Source: Elusimicrobiota bacterium
GTDB taxonomy: Bacteria; CG03; SLGR01; PWQF01
Assembly: GCA_003557485.1 (NCBI GenBank)
Contig: PWOI01000121.1
Location: forward strand, 1 to 44,418
Reading direction: 5' to 3'
Length of the DNA: 44,418 nucleotides
Shown here: in pieces, positions 38,982 through 44,418 of the stretch
Numbering within the stretch: the stretch's first letter is position 1
How the letters are laid out: the number at the start of each line of letters is the position of its first letter
Notes under the pieces: generated by a model
What the model was told of the DNA's origin: nothing
The model's input: only the letters and a program-made list of their open reading frames with translations
Databases searched by the model: none
Program-made: the position numbers and the translations under genes

Positions 38982-40182
38982 AGTACCCCGTTCACATAAA
39001 GGTTTTCTTATCGAACCATCTCCTGATAATTGGAGGCAGATAGTTGAAGTCAACAGGGATTCCTCTCCCTTTTTCCGCCCCTGGACCTTAGGATGCGCCC
39101 ATCAGAGCAGCCTCTATCATCCGGGTGTTCTCTTTAGGGAAGCTCTTGTAAATGCCAGTTCTTTTGAAAGAAAAGTTCACGTAAGCTGCGATACATCGCC
39201 TGTTCCCGGGCCTTATATTGAAATACCATCTGAAAGAAAGAAATTAAAACTTGAATACTACAGTGCTGGTAAATCCGAATGCTATGCCTGCACGGTTCCG
39301 CCTTCGGAAGAGAAAATAGAGAGTTTCATGCGGATGTCTCCCAGCAATGAAACCCGGCAGTTTTTCAAAAATCTGCTTTATTATGTCCGCAGGTCTGAAA
39401 ACGCTGCAGAGTTGAATGTTACGGCAAAAGAATATTATTTAAAAAGTTTCGGTTATAAACTCAATCATATCTATTTAAGCCTGCTCCTTAAAACCGGGAT
39501 GTACCGTAGTTTTTTGGAAAAAATAAACTGTGATAAAAACAGATTTATAGAAGTTTATAATAAATCACTTGAAAGTTTACCTTACCAGAGCGGTATAGGA
39601 GAACTTAAAAAAGGAAAGCTTCCCTTCAGAAATATTAAAGGAATGCCTTATCCCCATCCCAAAGCACTGGTTCTTAACATATTTCTTAGACTTTATGTTT
39701 TTGACCTTTATATTCAGGGGACGGGAGAAAGTCTGTATAGTGCGGCATCAGATTATATTATTAAAAATTTTTTTGGAATTACTCCTCCCGAAACAGTTAC
39801 CGTCTCATACACTCTATATCACGGTGCCCGTGATCCTGAAGGCCTTAAAAGTCAGCTGAAAAGGGAAGAGTTAAAGCTGAGGGAAATGAACTGTAACCCC
39901 CAGGATTTTGCAGAAAAAGAAAATACTTATGAGACAAAGATTCCTGATTCAGAATTTATTTCAGCAACTGAAAAGAAAAAAAAATACAGGGAGATAAAAA
40001 AGAAGAAGGATCTTATAAGGAAAAGCATAGAACCCTTAATTGAAATTCAGAAAAGAGAAATTAAAAAATTAAAGGAAATAATGCAGGTCACTTCAAGAGA
40101 ATATCCTTTTTTTGTATACAACCGTGCGGATATTGAATACCTTTTTGAAAAAGCTTTAGAGGAGGGTTCCAAATGCGGATAA
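38974..40182 (+). CDS. Uncharacterised protein, possible distant BshC-superfamily member (track start 38923; GTG 38974 gives 8-nt overlap with PIG-L)
   Basis: GCAHQSSLYHPGVLFREAL near the N terminus; KALVLNIFLRLYVFDLYIQGTGESLYSAASDYIIKNFFGITPPE; charged coiled-coil-like C-terminal region. Confidence 0.6.
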   Translation: MYKVPRSHKGFLIEPSPDNWRQIVEVNRDSSPFFRPWTLGCAHQSSLYHPGVLFREALVNASSFERKVHVSCDTSPVPGPYIEIPSERKKLKLEYYSAGKSECYACTVPPSEEKIESFMRMSPSNETRQFFKNLLYYVRRSENAAELNVTAKEYYLKSFGYKLNHIYLSLLLKTGMYRSFLEKINCDKNRFIEVYNKSLESLPYQSGIGELKKGKLPFRNIKGMPYPHPKALVLNIFLRLYVFDLYIQGTGESLYSAASDYIIKNFFGITPPETVTVSYTLYHGARDPEGLKSQLKREELKLREMNCNPQDFAEKENTYETKIPDSEFISATEKKKKYREIKKKKDLIRKSIEPLIEIQKREIKKLKEIMQVTSREYPFFVYNRADIEYLFEKALEEGSKCG

Positions 40183-40511
40183 ATTCCTATAAGTTCGGGG
40201 AAATAGAAATAGATGGTGAGCTTTATAAACATGATATTTTAATATCGCAGGGAAAAGTTGACAGCTGGTGGAGATAAGAGGGCCATTATCTCCAGGTTTC
40301 CGATCTTAAAAAAGTGTGGGAATACAACCCTGAAATAGTTGTAATAGGAACAGGAAGTTCCGGAAAAATGAAAGTTTCAGGGGATGTGGAAGATTTCTGT
40401 TCCGAAAAAGAGATCCGTTTGATAGTACTAAAGACAGCCGAGGCTGTGATAGAATTTAATGTTTATTCAGGGGAGAAAAAAACGGCCTGCGGGCTTCACC
40501 TGACCTGTTGA
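40173..40511 (+). pseudogene. MTH938-like (DUF498-type) gene interrupted by one in-frame TAA at 40275-40277
   Basis: Same-frame translation MRINSYKFGEIEIDGELYKHDILISQGKVDSWWR*EGHYLQVSDLKKVWEYNPEIVVIGTGSSGKMKVSGDVEDFCSEKEIRLIVLKTAEAVIEFN...; both halves fit the family pattern. Confidence 0.75.
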
Positions 40512-40536
40512 CTTGCGCAATTCAATTTGTTAAAAT
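40508..40536 (+). promoter_or_regulatory. Predicted sigma70-type promoter for fba
   Basis: TTGACT (40508-40513), 17-nt spacer, TAAAAT (40531-40536). Confidence 0.7.
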
Positions 40537-40601
40537 CCCCATAATTTTGTAGGAAAAAATCAGGTTTTAATTTGACGGAAAGATTTTAAAAGGAGGAAAA
40601 A

Positions 40602-41597
40602 ATGGCTGTAAGCTATAAGGAAATAGGGCTTGTAAATACAGTAGACATGTTTAAAAAGGCAATGGATGGCGGTTATGCTGTTCCGGCGTATAATTTTAAT
40701 AATATGGAACAGCTCCAGGCAATAATACTCGCCTGCGCCGAAACCAAATCACCGCTTATTCTGCAGGTTTCCTCTGGCGCCAGAAAATACGCTAACCAGA
40801 CACTCCTTCGCTATATGGCGGAAGGGGCTGTCGAATACGCAAAAGAACTTGGCGGAGAAATACCCATAGCCCTGCATCTTGACCACGGAGATACCTTTGA
40901 ACTCTGCAAAAGCTGCATAGAAACAGGTTTTTCTTCTGTTATGATAGATGGTTCTCATCATCCTTACGAGAAAAATGTTGAGCTTACCGCCCAAGTAGTT
41001 GAATATGCCCATAAATATGATGTAACCGTGGAGGGAGAACTTGGTGTCCTTGCCGGCATAGAAGATGATGTGGTAGCTGAAAAATCAACTTATACTAAAC
41101 CTGAAGAAGTGGAAGATTTCGTAGGTAAGACCGGAGTCGACTCCTTGGCTATTTCAATAGGTACTTCTCACGGGGCAAATAAGTTTAAACCAGAGCAGTG
41201 CACAAAAAACGAAGACGGTGTTTTTGTCCCGCCTCCGCTTAAGTTTGACATACTTCAGGAAATAGAAAATATTCTCCCCGGCTTTCCAATAGTTCTTCAC
41301 GGGTCGTCAAGCGTCCCGATGGATCTGGTAAACATAATCAATAAATACGGCGGCGAAATAAAGGATGCTGTCGGAATTCCCGAAGAACAGCTCAGAAAAG
41401 CTGCATCCTCGGCCGTATGTAAGATAAATATTGATTCAGACGGCCGTCTTGCAATGACAGCAGCCATAAGAGAAACTCTTGCAGAGCAGCCATCGGTTTT
41501 CGACCCCAGGAAATATCTTGGACCTGCCCGTGAAGCGCTTAAAGAGCTCTATAAGCACAAAATAATAAACGTTCTGGGTTCTGAAAATAAAGGCTGA
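40602..41597 (+). CDS. fba: Class II fructose-bisphosphate aldolase
   Basis: AVPAYNFNNMEQLQAI; PIALHLDHGDTFELCKSCIETGFSSVMIDGSHHPYEKN; IVLHGSSSVP; AGGAGG site upstream. Confidence 0.96.
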   Translation: MAVSYKEIGLVNTVDMFKKAMDGGYAVPAYNFNNMEQLQAIILACAETKSPLILQVSSGARKYANQTLLRYMAEGAVEYAKELGGEIPIALHLDHGDTFELCKSCIETGFSSVMIDGSHHPYEKNVELTAQVVEYAHKYDVTVEGELGVLAGIEDDVVAEKSTYTKPEEVEDFVGKTGVDSLAISIGTSHGANKFKPEQCTKNEDGVFVPPPLKFDILQEIENILPGFPIVLHGSSSVPMDLVNIINKYGGEIKDAVGIPEEQLRKAASSAVCKINIDSDGRLAMTAAIRETLAEQPSVFDPRKYLGPAREALKELYKHKIINVLGSENKG

Positions 41598-41601
41598 TAC
41601 T

Positions 41602-42372
41602 TTAAACAAATAAAGAAAGCTGTTGGGGAGTGTGGAGCTCTCCGCATAGTACGGATTCAACATCCGGAACACTTTTGAGCATATTCTTTGCGATATCCGT
41701 AGCGATATCCATTGAGTCTCCATCTACCTTATTTAATATAACAGTTGTGCGTGTTGCTGGAGGCCTTCCTTTGAGAAGCCCGCCCGGGTTTTTCAATATA
41801 TTTACAAGATCGGCCGGTTCAATAACCGAATCAAGTTTTTTTCTTAATACTCTGCATACCATTCTAGGGCGGTGAACATTGTCAATATTTATTCTTTTTC
41901 CAATTATATCTACACCTATTACAGGAACAAAAAGAGTGGTGCATAATGGAATGCGGGGCTCATAACTGCTGTGAGCTTTAAGTGATTTTTTTTCTGCGCT
42001 GTCAGATTCAACCAGCATATAATCAAATTTAATTTCCCTGTTTATCTGCGAAACCAGCCGCGGATGTATTCCTTTAATTTTATCTCCTCTTACCCGCCTT
42101 TTTGCACAAAATACGGGGTTCCCATCAATAAGGCATTCTATTTTTTTTACGATTTCCGTGGTAAGTTCCCTGTGTATGCGTATAAGTTTGAAATCAATCT
42201 CTTCAACTTGTGTGGTAGTTGTAAGCAAAACCTTTTTTTTGTGACCGGAGAGCTCGTTTGCCATCCTGATCATGGCGCTTGTTTTTCCGCCTCCTCCGAC
42301 AAAAGATACCACATCGCGTTTTGGGTTTAGCTTAAGGGCGCCGCATAAAAAATCAAAATACTTTTTTTTCAA
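41602..42372 (-). CDS. yqeC: YqeC-like accessory protein of selenium-dependent molybdenum hydroxylases
   Basis: VVSFVGGGGKTSAMIRMANELSGHKKKVLLTTTTQV P-loop; MLVESDSAEKKSLKAHSSYEPRIP; next to yqeB. Confidence 0.85.
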   Translation of the reverse strand: MKKKYFDFLCGALKLNPKRDVVSFVGGGGKTSAMIRMANELSGHKKKVLLTTTTQVEEIDFKLIRIHRELTTEIVKKIECLIDGNPVFCAKRRVRGDKIKGIHPRLVSQINREIKFDYMLVESDSAEKKSLKAHSSYEPRIPLCTTLFVPVIGVDIIGKRINIDNVHRPRMVCRVLRKKLDSVIEPADLVNILKNPGGLLKGRPPATRTTVILNKVDGDSMDIATDIAKNMLKSVPDVESVLCGELHTPQQLSLFV

Positions 42373-42408
42373 TTTGGTCTCTTGCTCTCGTGCAACTTCA
42401 AAATTTTT

Positions 42409-43206
42409 TTATTCATCATTAAGTATGCGGAAAAGAATAGCTTCGAGAACGCCCCCTCCGATAGCTCTAGCCTTATCGGATACAGTATTTATATAATCCT
42501 TTCTTCCGCGTGGGTCAATATCTGCGATTTTAGATTCTTTTTTTACATGCATACCCTCCGAAATAAGTCCGCGTATTATACCGCTTAATCCTGCACGGAC
42601 TTCAGTCCTGTTTACCCAACCTATAAGCTCATTTTCCTTAACCCGTTCTCCTATTCTTTTAAGAGACCTGAATCTACCTTCATCCGGGGCGATGAGTATT
42701 CTCTTTTCTGTAAATCCCTCAATGTTTTCGGGAGAGGGTAAGTAGGGATTTGATTCTCCTTTGTATATAACCCTGCCTAGAGTATGTCCCGTATTTATTT
42801 CGATAAGACAGTCAATATTATCCGGAGCCTTAAAACCAGGTCCCAGTCCTATTGTAAATGGTGCATCGCCTTTTGATGTAGTGCGCGTATCTGCAGCTTT
42901 GAGTGTTGCATCTACCAGAACATACGGTTTAAAATCGGAAAGAATCTGGCTGTCTTCAGTAGTAAATACCGGTATAAAATCATCTTTAAAATTAGGAGAG
43001 TCACTGATTCGTTTTGCTTTAACACCGTCAACAGTTATCAAACCTTCGGTTATGGCACTCGAAAAAGAAACCTGCCTCCTTATAGTTAGAGGCGAAGGAA
43101 GGTCAACTACGGCAACCTTCAGTCCCGACCTGAAGAGTTTCCAGGCTACACCGCTTCCCAGGTCTCCACCTCCTTTTACAAGAACTGTCAAATCTCTGAT
43201 ATCCAT
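42409..43206 (-). CDS. yqeB: YqeB-like (EF2563-family) selenium-dependent molybdenum hydroxylase system protein (track start 43257; ATG 43206 preferred)
   Basis: LTVLVKGGGDLGSGVAWKLFRSGLKVAVVDLPSPLTIRRQVSFSSAITEGLITVDGVKAKRI; GLGPGFKAPDNIDCLIEINTGHTLGRVIYKG. Confidence 0.88.
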   Translation of the reverse strand: MDIRDLTVLVKGGGDLGSGVAWKLFRSGLKVAVVDLPSPLTIRRQVSFSSAITEGLITVDGVKAKRISDSPNFKDDFIPVFTTEDSQILSDFKPYVLVDATLKAADTRTTSKGDAPFTIGLGPGFKAPDNIDCLIEINTGHTLGRVIYKGESNPYLPSPENIEGFTEKRILIAPDEGRFRSLKRIGERVKENELIGWVNRTEVRAGLSGIIRGLISEGMHVKKESKIADIDPRGRKDYINTVSDKARAIGGGVLEAILFRILNDE

Positions 43207-43208
43207 AT

Positions 43209-44261
43209 TCAAAAACATTTCCCTTCTTTTTCCCTGCGGCAAGGGGTATCTTCGCACCTGTAGCAGACTTCATTAACAAGTTTTTTCCCGGCAAGATAAT
43301 CACCAATATTTCTTAGAGTTGTATCGGCTATGTTCTGCATGGCTTCCCTGGTGAAGAAACCCTGATGGGATGTAATGAGGACATTTGGAAAAGTGAGAAG
43401 CCTCAAAAGCATATCGTCGCTTATAATTTGATTTGAGAAATCCTCGAAAAAATATTCACTCTCTTCTTCGTACACATCCAGCCCCGCTGATCCGATTCTT
43501 TTTTCTTTAAGGGCGTCAATAAGCGCTTTGGTGTCTATAAGTTTTCCCCTGCCGGTATTTATTATCATTACATCGGGCTTCATTTTAGATATACTTTCAG
43601 CATTTATAATTTGAAATGTCTGTCTGTTTAACGGGCAATGAAGAGAAATGATATCACTTTTTTTAAATAATTCATCAAGGCTAGCATACTTTACCCCCGT
43701 TTCTCCTGCAAAAACGGAATCGGGGTGCGGATCGAATGCAATTAGTTCCATACCGAATCCTTTAAGTATTTCTATCATGATTTTTCCAATTTTTCCTGTA
43801 CCAATAATTCCTGCCGTCTTTTTATACAGATCAAACCCCATAAGGCCGTTAATATTAAAGTTTCTGTCCTTTGTCCTGTAAGAAGCTCTGTGTGTCTTGC
43901 GGTTTAGGGATAGTATAAGAGCTGCAGCATGTTCTGCCACCGCATGAGGAGAATATTCGGGGACCCTGACAATATGAATATTTCCATAAGCGGCTTTCAG
44001 GTCAACATTATTGTAGCCGGCACTTCTTAAAGCAATGAGTCCTATCTTATATTGACTTAATTTTTCTATTACTTTACTGTCTACAGAATCATTTACAAAA
44101 GCACAGACGGCGTTGTGTCCGCGGCTTAGAATTGCCGTATCAGCAGTAAGGTGCTCCCGGAAGTAACTTATAGAATAATTAAAACCAAGATTTTTATTCA
44201 GGGTATCAAAAACTTCTATATCGTAGGGTTTAGTGTCGTAGAAAGCTATTTTTTTCTTCAT
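43209..44261 (-). CDS. D-isomer-specific 2-hydroxyacid dehydrogenase (D-LDH-like)
   Basis: NAD-binding AGIIGTGKIGKIMIEILKGFGMELIAFDPHPD; MIINTGRGKLIDTKALIDAL; ITSHQGFFTREAM; Cys-rich C terminus. Confidence 0.93.
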   Translation of the reverse strand: MKKKIAFYDTKPYDIEVFDTLNKNLGFNYSISYFREHLTADTAILSRGHNAVCAFVNDSVDSKVIEKLSQYKIGLIALRSAGYNNVDLKAAYGNIHIVRVPEYSPHAVAEHAAALILSLNRKTHRASYRTKDRNFNINGLMGFDLYKKTAGIIGTGKIGKIMIEILKGFGMELIAFDPHPDSVFAGETGVKYASLDELFKKSDIISLHCPLNRQTFQIINAESISKMKPDVMIINTGRGKLIDTKALIDALKEKRIGSAGLDVYEEESEYFFEDFSNQIISDDMLLRLLTFPNVLITSHQGFFTREAMQNIADTTLRNIGDYLAGKKLVNEVCYRCEDTPCRREKEGKCF

Positions 44262-44276
44262 TATTACCTCGCTATA

Positions 44277-44306
44277 TTTATAGTAAAACAGTCATGATTA
44301 AGTCAA
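44277..44306 (-). promoter_or_regulatory. Predicted sigma70-type promoter for the minus-strand dehydrogenase-yqeB-yqeC operon
   Basis: On the minus strand: TTGACT (44306-44301), 18-nt spacer, TATAAA (44282-44277), just upstream of ATG 44261. Confidence 0.6.
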
Positions 44307-44418
44307 ATACCTTAAAAAAGTTATCGAACTACCGAACCCTCGAGGTGTTTTAGTTTTGTTTTTTATTTGACTTTGTATGTCAGTCTGTGATAGAAAATAA
44401 AAGATATGAAAATCTACG

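Noticed and set aside
40275-40277. TAA as a recoded sense codon
   Set aside because: TAA ends many intact genes here (for example rplI, radA-region genes, ppdK), so reassignment is not credible.
44331-44350. Possible tRNA T-arm in ccgaaccctcgaggt
   Set aside because: Does not match the GGTTCGAxxCC T-arm pattern and no cloverleaf could be drawn around it.

Overview
This 44.4-kb window looks like a gene-dense chromosomal segment from a diderm bacterium, and I could not assign a taxon. It is mostly core genes in long, tightly packed or overlapping operons. In order: ychF (C-terminal part), rpsF-ssb-rpsR-DUF2232-rplI-dnaB-alr, an MCE lipid-transport operon (mlaE-mlaF-mlaD), radA-PIN/TRAM-ispD-ispF-cysS, hisS-aspS-LysM lipoprotein, phoH-7TM/HD-ybeY-dgkA/PAP2-two CorC-like genes, two MgtE-like genes, recO-glyQ-glyS-DUF167, ppdK, then minus-strand nth-DUF2148-PBP1A, then tyrS-small ORF-HIT, then GT2-PIG-L-unknown-MTH938-like, fba, and minus-strand yqeC-yqeB-2-hydroxyacid dehydrogenase. 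I saw no tRNA, rRNA, CRISPR array, prophage or complete transposon. The best candidates for new biology are: (1) the 37.6-40.5 kb cluster, where a BshB1-like PIG-L deacetylase sits next to an uncharacterised protein with BshC-like motifs, suggesting a bacillithiol-like or other small-molecule pathway, followed by an MTH938-like gene broken by one in-frame TAA; (2) an MlaD/MCE protein with a beta-rich, possibly outer-membrane-barrel C-terminal domain; (3) a perfect 9+2+9 bp palindrome over the -35 box of a strong hisS promoter. All homology calls come from motif recognition by eye; no searches were run.
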